From Apostichopus japonicus (Eukaryota; Echinodermata; Holothuroidea; Aspidochirotida; Stichopodidae), in contig NC_092568.1 in assembly GCF_037975245.1 (NCBI RefSeq), positions 26,780,501 through 26,844,500 of the forward strand: a DNA stretch of 64,000 nucleotides, read 5' to 3'. A model generated the notes under the pieces. That model saw only the letters and a program-made list of their open reading frames with translations, was not told the origin of the DNA and did not search any database. Shown here in pieces: positions 38,901 to 56,750 of this stretch; the first letter of the stretch is position 1; each line of letters starts with the position of its first letter. A program made the translations under genes and the position numbers.

Positions 38901-39114
38901 GGAGTGTTAGCTCAGTGGTTAACGCCGGTGCCTTCCAATCATAAGGTCCCCAGTTCGATTCACTCCAAGATTAATGTATGTCGTCCAGCTACAGAGTAAT
39001 TGACAATTCATAATCATGGACGTTAAATATGAATCTAAGAGACTGACTTCGGTCAGCTTGCGGCTTTGATAAGCCAATGAGGCTTCTTCGCGTGTTCCTG
39101 CTTGCAGGAGGATC
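38901..39114 (+). mobile_element. tRNA-derived SINE, family A, plus-strand copy
   Basis: Reads GGAGTGTTAGCTCAGTGGTT at its 5' end, with A box TAGCTCAGTGG. B-box-like AGTTCGATTC follows, and the 3' module ends CAGGAGGATC. Hairpins lie at 39043-39056 (CTGAC-TTCG-GTCAG), 39062-39075 and 39096-39109. The tail is TAAAGTACATATATAAATAC. It lies immediately beside the 5' edge of the LINE fragment at 37727-38830, separated by a TTATTATTATTATTA stretch. Confidence 0.88.
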
Positions 39115-42100
39115 TAAAGTACATATATAAATACATTATTTGCCATCTTCTCTTGCCTTATCCGTTTCGTAACCGAAGAGTTTGCGCACGATATTTCCTA
39201 TCCGGAATTAGGGTTTCAGAGTTTGTCAAATTTAATGTCGAGAGCAATTGGCACAGAATGATTCTCTTTTACCACATCTCTCTCTCTCTGTCTGTCTGTC
39301 TGTCTGTCTCGCTCTTTCTCTTTAACTTATAAAAACAGTCCCATATTTTATTTTAAAAAAAGTGACAAATGAGATAGATATCAAGGTACTTATGTTTTGG
39401 ACAAAAAAGAAAGATAAAGTGCTCTTTCTTAACGCCTGACACATCTATCTCACAGAACATTAATTTCCAATGATTTTTTTCATTTACCCTGCAGCTGGAG
39501 GGTAGCATGCATTTCTATCATCACCATATATATATATATCTCTTCGGATTTAATGTCAATATCAGAGATCTTATACTCGGCAAGATGGCAAAGATTTGTC
39601 CTTGCGGCAGAGGAAAAAACACATGATGCATGCTTATACGCTTATCAACATCATCGACGGAGGACGGGACGTTACTCGAGGTTTCTTACAAATAGTGTAA
39701 CACCCATAGATGAGTTTACTCTACGTTATGGCAAGGCAGTATAATAAACTCAGAGTCATGTAGTATATAGATTTATGAATGTCTGTCACGTGACTCTATC
39801 TCTCTCTTTGTTTTAAATTCACCGAATGTATAAAAGCCAACTTCGTAGATAGAAAGAATCAAACCATATACCTGCAGCTGAGGACGAGAAAACATAAAAT
39901 CGATCGTTGAAACTGTTCTTAATAAATTGGGAAACATATATTCTTTATTGCAGCCTCTGAGTAAACTTGTAGATATTAAGTTATCATACTGCACTCAACT
40001 TTATGTCATCCAAAGTAAATTGAAAAAAGTAAATAAGTAAACCGCCTGCCAAAGGTCGTCGGTGTTGAAGAGTAAACTGGAAACGGTTTTATGAGGTGAG
40101 TGAGTTTACATGCAGACAAAGAGTTGCACAGTTCAAATCTATTAAACAAGGACCATGCTTTCTAATCTGCACTTTCGGTAGAATTTGGAATTTTTTTGAT
40201 GTTTATTAGGCGCTATATTCTCTCAAAACAATACAATTGCTAAAGCTTTTGTTTTCGAAAGACGATACGAAGTTTACTATACATCTGTTATGATAGTTGA
40301 AGCAACGTGTATTGAAAGGAACAGTTTCAGAAGGTTGCTATACATGTTTTAGATTCATAACCGCCTATAAGCTAAAAGAGCTATCTACGAGGCGATTTGG
40401 AACCAAACGTTGTCTTAAGACATCAGCAAGAATTATTGCATATGAACAGAATGACAACTAAATGAGTCGCATATAGAATATGGGAGGGTATGACAATGTC
40501 AACATGAGCTATTATGTACCTTGAAGGGCTTAATCCTCTTGATCATGCACAAACGCTGTAATTGTGATAGACCCTTCAGAGATTACACGATGGTATGTTC
40601 AAGTAAAAACATCAAATGCCATTTCTTTAAATAGATCATTCGAAGGTTGCGTATCGTACTTTTAAGAAGGTGAGAACACGATATAGTCAGTTTTATTAAT
40701 GTGAAGTTCACTTAATGATAACGATACTAAACTGTATTTTTGTTGGGGGGGGGGGGTGGGCATATACCTTCGAGTAGACATTTAATCACACCATCCTTTT
40801 CATGTTACCTTCTTATAATCAGTATATGCATAGTACAAATTTATAACTGTGAGAAGACTATACATACTAATCAGAAATACTAGGTAGAAGGTTCATTTAC
40901 TGCAGTGAGATAAAACAAAGCCTGTACAAGAACGGTCCTTGAGAAACAGCTGTTTTCTGGAATATGGCTGTGGGAAATTGTTATCATAAGTCGAAAAGAC
41001 ACAGAATGGGTTCAGGAGACGTTCATATTAAGAGGTCGATATTGAAAATATCATGGATGTAGTAGATCCACCGTGAACAAATACTATAGTAGTGTAGACA
41101 TGTAAACCACTTGTATGACTTACGATGGATATATGGAGGCAGTACAGTATAGATCGAGGTGTATACATGTAACGGCGGTATATCTGTCTCATATTATATA
41201 ACTATATCTTTCTTCTTTTTCTTTGCTATCAATACAGTAGGCTTGGTGTCTATAGATTGAAATAATTATTTAAGTAATAGTAATTATGTGCGACTAAAAT
41301 CATGACCATGACAGCCTATTGTAAACCTTTATATATCTGGGACCAAACGTTACAACGTTAAGGATTTTTGTTTAATGCAATCAAATTTGGACGGACTTGA
41401 ATGAGAACGGTTAGATTTAAAGTAACAATGAATAGACGAGCCCTACAATAGGCAACTGACATATATGTTATTAGTCTTGGTTTATGACAGCAGATTAGTA
41501 CAATAAAGTCACATAGCAACGTATCTTAACATTTATGTATTCCCAAAGACGGGTGCTCCTGATTTTGTATCATAAGACTACTTCCGATTGGACGACGGAG
41601 ACTATATATCGAGTTGCGAGAGGCACTGTCGTGCGAAATTTTGCACCCCGACCTGACATTGTCGTTCGGGGGGGGGGGGGGGATTTTTAAGTCGAAGATT
41701 TCTTAACGGGAAGGATTAGACCACTACCAATTCTGTATACCCCTCCTCTCCCCACCTCTTAACACAAAGTAGGTAGAAGCAAACACTTGCGTTTAGAGCT
41801 ACTTGCAAATACTATACTATAAGACAATTTATAATCTAGCCCAAATAATCCATGTACCATTTGACGTCTCAACTTATGTCTGGGAGAGGACCACCAGACC
41901 CCCCTCTATTTGGGACTTGGCTTCAACGACCCCAGGTGCCGCAGCCCCTACTCTAAAACATCCGTCCTTTGCTCCTGGTCTTCCCATAAAAATCCATGCC
42001 CCTATTTAATTCAGTAGTCCCGGTTCTTCTCCCCTCCATGGCTAAAGGAATCTAGTTCCGTGTCCTGTATATCACTAGTGTCCAAACCATCGCATTTATT

Positions 42101-42612
42101 AACATCCGCATATAGTACGGTTTAACATAATACTGCCCCTCATCCTACTATCGAGGATTTGTTCGAATACATGCTGGCGATATGACAATTTTGGGATTCG
42201 TTCATGCGAATGAGAAATTACTGTTGGCTCGTACATTGAAAGGTTTTTCATCAGAATTGAAAAATTTAATCAATTCTTTACTGTATATCTGAATTCCATC
42301 ATATTGCCACAAGATGAAATGTCTTCATCCTGAAATCTCTGCTTCCCTCAAGAGGAAGAAGCCAATAAAGAAGTTTGCATACACGCCAAAGAACATATGA
42401 ACAAAAATATATCGTTTGGTACTCGTAGAGATTTCATAACTTTATATCCTTCTCAAAGAAACAAAGGTGGGGGTTGAGGATTTGTTCATGAAAGTCTTGA
42501 TTTGGGACGAAGGATTGTGTTAGAAAGAAAGCTGTTTTATATATATACATAGAGTTGGTTGGTTAGTGTCTATCTTGGCGCAGAGTGCTCTATGTCCAGT
42601 GGACAGAGCGGA
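39115..42612. other. Intron interval, nothing recognised apart from G-runs
   Basis: TCTG/TC-rich run at about 39282-39320, and G-runs at 40745-40756 and 41668-41682. No gene signal. Confidence 0.5.
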
Positions 42613-42785
42613 ATATATGTTGATACTAGTTGAGACTAGTGGAACACTAGTAGTTGTAACTCGGAGTTTCACGCGTTATAGCGATCGTCAGACAACTCCA
42701 AGACAACAAGAGTTGTCTGACGATCGCTATAACGCGTGAAACTCCGAGTTACAACTACTAGTGTTCCACTAGTCTCAACTAGTAT

Positions 42786-42795
<10 letters not shown>
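42613..42795. repeat. Perfect 85-bp inverted repeat (foldback) with 13-nt loop
   Basis: Arm 42613-42697 and arm 42711-42795 are exact reverse complements over all 85 bases when compared by eye. Loop is CCAAGACAACAAG. The outer end of the right arm runs directly into an (AT)n tract to 42835. The arms contain repeated ACTAGT motifs and no open frame. Confidence 0.9.

Positions 42796-42835
<40 letters not shown>
42790..42835. repeat. (AT)n microsatellite abutting the perfect foldback
   Basis: About 45 bp of TA dinucleotides starting in the outer end of the right arm. Confidence 0.93.
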
Positions 42836-42838
<3 letters not shown>

Positions 42839-44029
42839 GCCCTAATTCCTTTAATCAATATTCATATATTCCTCTCTCGTGTGTCCTCTGTCAAAAGAAC
42901 AGTTTGCTCTGGTAAATATCTGCCGATGACCAAACAGTCCTCGACAGATTAAGTGAAAGGTATAATTCAATTAGTTTGAGGTTGTGGTAACTTCCAATTT
43001 TGCGATATTCCTCTAGGAGTTTGTGAGTATCAAGATATAAAGATGGTAATCAAATTATCGCCTCTATAAGTAAACACCACGATATCATTTATAACGGGAT
43101 GGAAAGCATTGTGTCAATAACGTAATTTCTGTACAAATACAATACTGTAAAGAAATATAACGTCACACGGTTGCTATTTTTTTACTTTATTAGAAAGAAA
43201 AGGTTATACTTGTAAAACGTCGAAACATATTATTCTGTCTGTACGGTGGCCTTCATTCTAAAGGTTATATCGAAATAATAATAATATAATTGTTTCTTTT
43301 ATCATAAGATCTATGACATAAAATTGAAAAAATCCCCAAAAGATAGTAATGTATGGATGAATACACGGCCCAGGATACATTCTAGTGTTGATGCCAGCAG
43401 ACACATACTTTTAGCTCATCCCGGCTGTATTGCGGAAGTGTTTTCAGTGAATAATTTCAGCGCATTCCAGCTGATTACAATAATACCTCTCACACGGTCT
43501 ATCCTGGTAATAGTATGGTTTACCATTGGGATTTAGTACACTTATTTACCATATTTATGCAGCTTTCCTGATGTGTTGCAGACATGAATGTTGTTGCCTG
43601 TTACTCGATAATATATCGACTCATGCAATGCGAGGAAGGGGGAGGGGGGTCGAGGAGAAGGTCGGTGAATGTATATAGGCTTATTGAAATTAAATTGCTG
43701 GTCAATTGAGTTTGCGGGAGGGATGCGGAATGAAGTTTGATTACTCTGCCTCGATATCTGCATAACATCTGTCAACATGAAAGAGTCGGAAGATTTTGGA
43801 GATCCGATAAATTGTTAATGTGAACAGACGTTCCTAATAACAGTCAAAACAACAGCGACTCCGCGACAACAGCGCAAAATAACATAATCTACCATATATG
43901 CCTGTATTAGTTCCATAAATAAAGACACGCCTATTGTGTCCGTTTCAATCAAGAAAAGGTGAAAGGAAAGGCAATTATATAAGTATGAGATAAAGGTAGT
44001 TGGGAGAACGTTGAACAACAGAGATATAT

Positions 44030-44560
44030 AGAGTAAAGAACCGCGGTATAGCTCTGCATAAACCATGGCTGGTACCATATGTGCGGTAAACCATGCAGAT
44101 ACCAAACTGCGGTAAAAGACGTCGGGCTATATGTACAGTTCGGAAGTAAACCACACACCATTAGCGCTACAGTGAATAAGGTGACATTGCTGTGCATTAG
44201 GCTTACAGACTAAGAATAATCAGGACAACCACGCATGCAGATACCGTATAGTATCTGCAGCAAACCAGGCGCCATCATGAAAGCAGTGCTACAAAGCTGG
44301 TTACCTATAGTTCTTAAGTAAAACAGGTAACATTATAGCTTTGCAATAAACCAAGTAACGTATCTGTGTAGAAATGGCAAACCAAGTACTGTAACCTCAG
44401 AAGTGAACAAGATAGCGCAGCTCTGTAGTAAACAAGGTACTGCATAGAGTACCAGAGTACTGCAGCCTAAACCAGGTACGAATAGCTCTGCGATAATTCA
44501 GATACGCAGCTCTGCAATAACCGCAGTGCATGTATATATAATAGTACTGAACTAATTAAA
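44030..44560. repeat. Degenerate minisatellite, core like GCTCTGCAGTAAACCAGGTA
   Basis: Recurrent diverged units (for example GCTCTGCATAAACCATGG, GCAGCTCTGTAGTAAACAAG, GCAGCCTAAACCAGGTAC, GCAGCTCTGCAATAACCGCA) spaced about 30-60 bp. Stray units continue at 44866-44960 and 45430-45470. It is an old tandem array, so exact unit length cannot be given by eye. Confidence 0.65.
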
Positions 44561-45479
44561 CGATCAGGCTTACCGTGGTCTATATAGTGAACCAATAGTG
44601 CAGTGCTGTCAGATCGAAGTAGAGTAAGACGGTTCGTATTGTACAAAACTAAACAACTTGATCCACCCTCAACCACAGCCCCCCCCCCCCTTACATCGAG
44701 ATTGTCATCGTATGGTCAATGACGGTCTAAGAGTAAAATTCCCTGAGTCAAGTGAGGGTATCAAGAGTCCTTTCGAAAGGGAATATACACTACACATGAA
44801 GATGTCGACTGAATGTCATTGAGCGATCTACTGTGGACTGTGTGGCTATCCGAAAAGAACCCAGGCACGCAGCTCTGCAGTAAACCACGTACATATGTAG
44901 CTATGTAGTTAACGACCAGGTAGGCCCATCCATCGCAGTTCTATAATAAACCACATAGTGTGGAAAGACAGAACATTAAAGGCACTGAAGACTCGCCCCA
45001 GACCCCGTGCCGCGCTCTGAAAAAAAGTTAACTTTCCGTTGCTTGCAAGTGAAGTTTTCTTCTTGTCGCTACAAAATGCAGACAGTAATGAAACGTTATT
45101 ATCTTTTATCAAGACCTGAGATGTCCATCGCTGCTATATACACTGTGTTGTGGGTATTGACTGTAGCTGTATATATTGACTGTACACTAGTGTCTAATTA
45201 CCGACGATAGCAATCAGTGTGTGTATTTTCTGGGATCGATGGTGGTGTTTAACACTTCTGTTACACCTCATTCGAAACTAGGTCAGATTACCGGCATGTG
45301 ACGTTTCTTTGTGCGCGAGTTTTACACCCTTTATAGCCCGATGTTCTCTGACTACCGTTATTAAGTGCAATTCACTGACCTCATGCATATGCTCCTGCTT
45401 AGAATTCGTGCAGTGTTTGCTTTTGGTTCTGCATTAAGCCAGGTACCAGAGCCCTGTATTCACCATACATTTGCAATAT

Positions 45480-51421
<5,942 letters not shown>

Positions 51422-52249
51422 AGATATGCGCAATCGCAGTAAGACTTTCGATAACATGAATGAGGTGAAGGCTTTCGCATTTAACGAACCCATCCGACCC
51501 CCTCTTCTCTCACCAGCTCTCGTCAACCTTTGTTCTTACTTTACTACCGGTTCTTCAATCACTATATACAATAATTTTGTTTCTGATATCATATATATAA
51601 TCCATAAATAGAAAGCTTACGTCTTATTCCAATAACTTAGCCGTGTACTACAACGAACATAAGAGCAAAACGGTCTGAGCAACCGCAAGACAAATGAATA
51701 AAGGTCTCGTGTTACTTAAAATAATAAATGCACTCTTTCTAATAAAAGCGTGTACAATGAGATTGAACTCCGGATTCTGCACAGCCTTTTTTATGTTTTT
51801 TAATTAACTTGAAGAGACTTTGGGGGCGTTGAAGTATAGATTCATTCTAAAGACATTTTTACCCACAGGGCAAAAGATGACTTTTCTTCCGATTCTATAA
51901 TGATATCATTCTGACTCATATAAAGCCCGCAAGTTTAAGATATTGGCTATATCAGGCTGCAGGCTATTTAGCTATACCGTGACAATGACTAACAATGTTC
52001 TCTCTTGAAAGAGAATGATGTCTACATCTCCAGTAAAGGTACTTTTTAAGAAAAGTCAGCCGAGGTATAGAGAGGCTGGCCACGGAACATTTAAACAACT
52101 TCATTCAATCTCAAGCAAAATCACTTCACAGTGAGACAATAACATGTGTAGTTCTGACGGTGTTGCATCAAGTCTCGAAGGGAATAGATACGACATACGG
52201 TCCTGGTCAAAGCTAGTATTGCTCGAGAAAACTTAATAGTGGGCCTTGT

Positions 52250-52556
52250 GAGAGCGCGGTGGCCAAGTGGCTAAGGCATCGAACTTTTCATCTACGGATT
52301 GCTGGTTCGATTCCTGCCTAGTTCATTACGTTGTGTCCTTGAGCAAGATACTTTTTCTCAATTGCCTCTCTCCACCCAGGGGTTAAATGTTTACATGCGA
52401 GGTAACTTGTCATTGGGCGCGATGTATATAACTGCAGCCGCCTGGAGGGGTTGTCCCTGGGACAGATTACCATCGGCCAGGAGTAAAATAACGTCTGTAA
52501 AGCGCTTTGAAACTTATTGCTGGTATAAAGCGCTATATAAATCGAATATTGTTATC
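52250..52556 (+). mobile_element. tRNA-derived SINE, family B, second copy
   Basis: Head GAGAGCGCGGTGGCCAAGTG with B box TGGTTCGATTCC. The body TTGTGTCCTTGAGCAAGATA and CATGCGAGGTAACTTGT matches the 8.8-kb copy. The 3' domain (GTAAAGCGCTTTGAAACTTA ... AAAGCGCTATATAAATC) is the kind found at the end of many metazoan SINEs. A short open frame across it is not a gene. Confidence 0.8.
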
Positions 52557-52580
52557 TCTCTCAAGCTGGGAAAACAGGCA

Positions 52581-52981
52581 ATACTCATAGCTAGTACAGT
52601 AACTACTGTACATGTTCCACAACCGTGCATCAGTAGATACTGCGCTGTGTTCGTAACACGGTAACATATGTTACAGGTGGCACAGTAATTACTGCAAGTT
52701 TTTCATACTGCATATTTTAAAAAAATTTAAATTTAAAATTTAATTATTAAAAATTTTAAATCTTAAAATTTTTTTAAAAATTAAAAAAAAAAATTATTAT
52801 TATTATTTTTTTAAATTACTGCCAATTTTCGCCTGTCGGACTCGTAGTTCAACGTGTAACAGCTTTCCAGTAATTACTGTGCCAACTGTAACACATGTTA
52901 CCGTGTTGCGAACACAGCTCAGTAGTTACTGATGCACGGTTGTGGAACATGAACAGTAGTTACTGTACTAGCTATGAGTAT
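52581..52981. mobile_element. Foldback/MITE element with 114-bp terminal inverted repeats
   Basis: Left arm 52581-52694 (ATACTCATAGCTAGTACAGT...) and right arm 52868-52981 are inverted copies of equal length, about 94% identical (7 differences counted by eye). The spacer of about 173 bp is mostly A and T, including a run of TTTAAA-type palindromes. No open frame lies inside. The arms contain the self-palindrome CAGTAATTACTG. A related internally deleted copy lies at 17041. TCGGGTG follows the right end in both copies, so the true right boundary may extend a few bases. Confidence 0.8.
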
Positions 52982-54148
52982 CGGGTGGGGAAAATTGGTC
53001 TTTGAGTCCGCCATAGATGAACTAATCTAAGGAATAAGTCCTGAAGCGCGCCCTCGATAATGAATATTAGGGAATAGTATTACTGACCGTTCGTTTAAAC
53101 ATGTACATTAGTGTTAGCATTAAGACTGTAAAAAGTGGTGTGTGTGTGTGTGGGGGGGGGGGGGATTATCCAAATTTATTTATTTCCTGGGGGGGGGGGG
53201 TTCATATACATTTAATTTATTTCTGGGTTGGTACTTACTAATGTTGCTAAAATTGGCTTCAGATATAGAAATATTCACGATGATTTCAGTAACATCATTG
53301 TTTTCCTACAAATGGAATTAAAGCGCAACTAGTGACACAAACTGGCAAACTAACAGCCTCCCTTTCCATCACCTAAGTTGAATGATGACATCTCGCCCAC
53401 AACGAACTACGTTCGTTCTCAGATTATGCATTGCACGAATCGGTAAAGTAGTTTGGCAATATTCCGGTTAAAACTGAGTGAAAATTGATTGGATATAACA
53501 GGAAATGAAACATGTTTAATATGTACTATTATCAATGGAAGGCCGCAGACACAAATCTGCAGCTGGGATTGTTGATCTTTCCGATGTTGCTTGGAAACAC
53601 CACAGACATGCAGACTGGATGTATATATCTCATATTGAGTAATGGACGTTGTTTTCTTGACGGCATTGTAGGATACCATCCGTAATTACCTCAAATTTAG
53701 TTGACTAACAGTTTCATTGTTCAAGAGAGTATCCTGCACTTTAAAGCATTGCCTTGCTTTGAGTTATGACTTTTCGACATTCTTATCAAACTATGATATA
53801 ACCACACATTCTTGAATACCCGTATAATCCAATCCCATATAGAAATGTCTGTGTCCCACATATATAATATAATACTTTCTGTAATTTTATTTAGCAATTA
53901 TATATACCCTTTGATGATTAGGCATTATGTAATGTCATCATTTCTGCTGTCAGGTTTGCTTCGCTATAAGTAACATATAGTTTAGCCACCTTATAAATTT
54001 CTTTAACGGTCTAGTATACATGGTGACAACAGATTGTTTGCACGAACTGCATTTGAACCACAGATACCAGCCTTACAACCTTACGACAGTAAGATAAACT
54101 ATAAGGAGAAACAATTTATCGATATTAAGTGTTATATTAATGACTTAC
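52982..54148. other. Intron start region with two G-runs
   Basis: (TG)n leading into G-runs at 53152-53164 and 53189-53200. Nothing else supported. Confidence 0.5.
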
Positions 54149-54249
54149 CTGAAGGCTTTTATAATTGAGTAAAGGCAAGCAACGACGAAGATGAACGCCA
54201 GGACTCCAACGATGACACAAGCTGTTATGATTCCACCGTGTTCCGCCAT
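54149..54249 (-). CDS. First coding exon of a single-pass membrane protein gene (start codon to splice donor)
   Basis: Read on the minus strand, an ATG at 54249-54247 opens 33 codons plus two bases. The peptide starts MAEHGG and then runs as an uninterrupted hydrophobic stretch (about residues 7-30: IITACVIVGVLAFIF and onward) before KAF. The exon ends ...TTCAG|GTAAGT, a textbook 5' splice site (donor at 54148-54143). The ATG has A at -3 and G at +4, and an in-frame TAA lies 18 bases upstream, so this start is well defined. The two leftover bases (AG) fit the acceptor at 3908, which supplies one base to complete Arg. The segment is a good signal-anchor or membrane span. With only Glu and His before it and a basic cluster after it (in the next exon), the predicted topology is N-terminus outside, tail in the cytosol. 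The family is not recognised. The open frame is short, so the call rests on the combination of start context, hydrophobicity, donor and phase. Confidence 0.72.
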
Positions 54250-54445
54250 TATCAATGATGGATATTATGAAACCTAACCTTATCACTGAAAAATATCTGA
54301 CTATAGGATAACTGTATGAATCACGAATACTAGCCCCGTATACTTTACCACATAAATATCCACAGATCGACACCAACGTAACGGTGAAAATATTACTCCG
54401 ATTTAACGTTAATGAAAGTTTTAAAAAGTTCGTCACTTTCCTCAT
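54250..54445 (-). other. Probable 5' leader with an overlapping upstream ATG
   Basis: Between the TATA box and the start codon the minus strand contains an ATG at 54445-54443. Its frame runs open across the whole leader and past the real start in a different frame, 102 codons if unspliced. If transcription starts upstream of it, this upstream frame would reduce translation of the main protein. If it starts a few bases later, the ATG is excluded. A possible acceptor (ATATTTTTCAG, ending at 54286) lies inside. The leader boundaries are inferred. Confidence 0.35.
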
Positions 54446-54465
54446 GTAAACAATTTAAACGTTCC

Positions 54466-54473
54466 TTTTTATA
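54466..54473 (-). promoter_or_regulatory. Candidate TATA box of the membrane-protein gene
   Basis: The minus strand reads GCGTATAAAAAGGAAC here, a good TATAAAA match lying 217 bp upstream of the start codon. Initiation would be expected about 25-32 bases downstream, near 54442-54448. The leader of about 190 bases would be unspliced, unless the TATTTTTCAG ending at 54286 is used as an acceptor for a leader intron. Confidence 0.4.
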
Positions 54474-55171
54474 CGCAGTTTGACAATCTCTGAGAAAAGT
54501 TAAAGTATGGTCTTGAAGCCGTTAGCTCTGCATACTTTAAAAATAGCTTTTTTTAATATTTTTTTTATATTTTATTTTCTTAATCAATTCAGGAATACGT
54601 CCGTCAAATCATGTTACGTATTTTCATTCTACTATGCATCCAAATTGACATATATGAAGAAACAAAATATCCTTATATTTTCACTCCACCCTGATTAATT
54701 CCTTTAAGATATTCCCTTAATAATTCCATGAAATATCATCATATTTCACAACCACCCAAATTGATTATGAAAACCAGTCGCCTCGGTCGCATTTTGTTTT
54801 GTGTAGAATAATTTCATCTGTACGATCCAAAAGCTACAGGCGTAAAAAAATTAACAGAATCATTGATTAGATGTGCACACATTGCAATGGCGATCGATAA
54901 CGGTTAGAACAATAACACATCTGACATAGATTTTGCTCAAAGCTGTATCTCAGGAAACATTCTATATGTCCGCACTTCACAATGTTCCATCGCTACGTCA
55001 AAAGTTGAGCAAGAGGAGACAGAGAGAAGAAGAAGAAAAAAATTAACCATGCCAGGTTTTAATCAGATCGCGTTACTGAGCAACTGCTTTTGTATTGATC
55101 AGACTCCCGCGTAAATATTCTTCACGCGTATCGTTTTCTCTCGTCATTTACAAGTTTCGAAGAAACACTCC

Positions 55172-55440
55172 TCCATCGAGCCGTGAGCTTTTCGCCAAAT
55201 AGATTTGTTTCTTCTTTCTTTCTCTCTCTCTCCCTGTCTCTCTCGCTCCTGTGGGAGGACAAGGAAGGCTCTCTTCTGTTGCATCCTACGAGTAGAAAAT
55301 CTAATCATGGAGACACCTCATTACCTAACGCTCATGAGGTTTGCCCCATTAACGGTTCTCCAGGCGCAACAGCTGCTCGTGAAAATCTACTGGCTCTCCT
55401 TGCTAGCAGCAAACCTTTTTAACGTCATTAAGGCAGGTTG
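55172..55440. other. GC-richer, CT-tract-containing segment upstream of the gene (possible unrecognised exon)
   Basis: A TTTCTTTCTCTCTCTCTCCC tract precedes a stretch of more balanced composition with two overlapping open frames on the plus strand. One starts METPHYLTLMRFAPLTVLQA and ends before a weak AAGGCAG|GTTGG. Neither resembles a known family, and codon quality cannot be judged by eye. It may be an exon, a regulatory segment about 0.9 kb upstream of the TATA box, or nothing. Confidence 0.25.
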
Positions 55441-56750
55441 GCCTTGTGTTTTCCGTTATTTGTTGAGCTAATGCATCCTTCATCTTTTAATTTTCTTCTT
55501 CGTTCCGTCTACGTCTGATCTAAAGTGTCGTTTAGGGTCATGAGCCGAAAGTTCTGGCTTCTTCAGTCGTATACCAGCGAGTATATAGCAACAGTTAAAG
55601 TATAACTATGCCTTCAGGGCAGTTTGCTCTGGTTCAACAGGACGGTATCATGTTTGAGAGTAGCCTATATGAATGGTTCAGCTTATATATTTGAGAAAGA
55701 AATGCAGATAAAATTCGCTCTAGAGTTGTATACTATATTTATTTGTTTACTTTATCAAAACAAAATAGGCATAACTGAGTATTTTATTCCATTACCGGAG
55801 CAAGTACTGGATATGCGTTGACGTCATTTAATCTTAAAAGCATTAATTGACGTCATACTCTCTCCAACAGCAAAGTGATTGTAAGCCATCTGAAAAGGAT
55901 GTATGTTTGTGTGAAGTATGATGGAGAAAGCATTGCAGGTTACCAGGAGCCAGCCAATCAACAAGTGTGACTCGTTGATCAGCCTGTCGTCTGCTAGAGT
56001 ACCATCATCTCCATGTTGTGTATAGTAGTGTACAACCTTACAGTGAACCTATAGCGTCAGGTCCTGGCTTTCGAAACTCAAGTTAACATATTGACCAGCA
56101 TGCAAGAGAACTATGAATGTTTTGCTTACTCACCAGTATGACAGTAAAATAAACTAACAAGTTTACCTCTTATCTTATATCGCAATTGCATTTGCTGTGA
56201 AATAACAGTGTCATAATTAGTTGCACTTGAGTTAAGTGTAAAGTGTTTGAAGAAGATAAGGAAAACTGTCGTTAAGTTGTAAAGATCACTAGCAGTGCCT
56301 ACGAAGCTTTTAAAACATGTTTTTCAGAAGCGCCCAATATTGATGAGTGTTTAAATAAGACACCGAATAATCTATCCGTGATGGAACTTGATAACCTGAA
56401 AGGGAAATATGTTTTAAAGTTTTAAAAAGACTGATGTATATGATTTGACTTTCTAGCATTTTTGGTGGCAATCATGATGTTATTTAAGAATAAATATGAT
56501 CGAGACACAGTTAGTGAAATAAGCTAAATATATTTGTTGTGCTCTCGTATATCTAAGTGTATGGGTTATTCTACTATACAAAAGCCTGCTACATCCTTCC
56601 GAGATTGCGTAATCGTTCTTGCTTTCCTAAAAAGTTCAATATAAACCTTCAAATTCCAGCAGGTATTGATTAGACTTAAAGGTCAACATTATTGCCCCAA
56701 AATTTGCTTGAAAGTCATATATGTTCAATTTCACGTTCAACTGCCATTTA

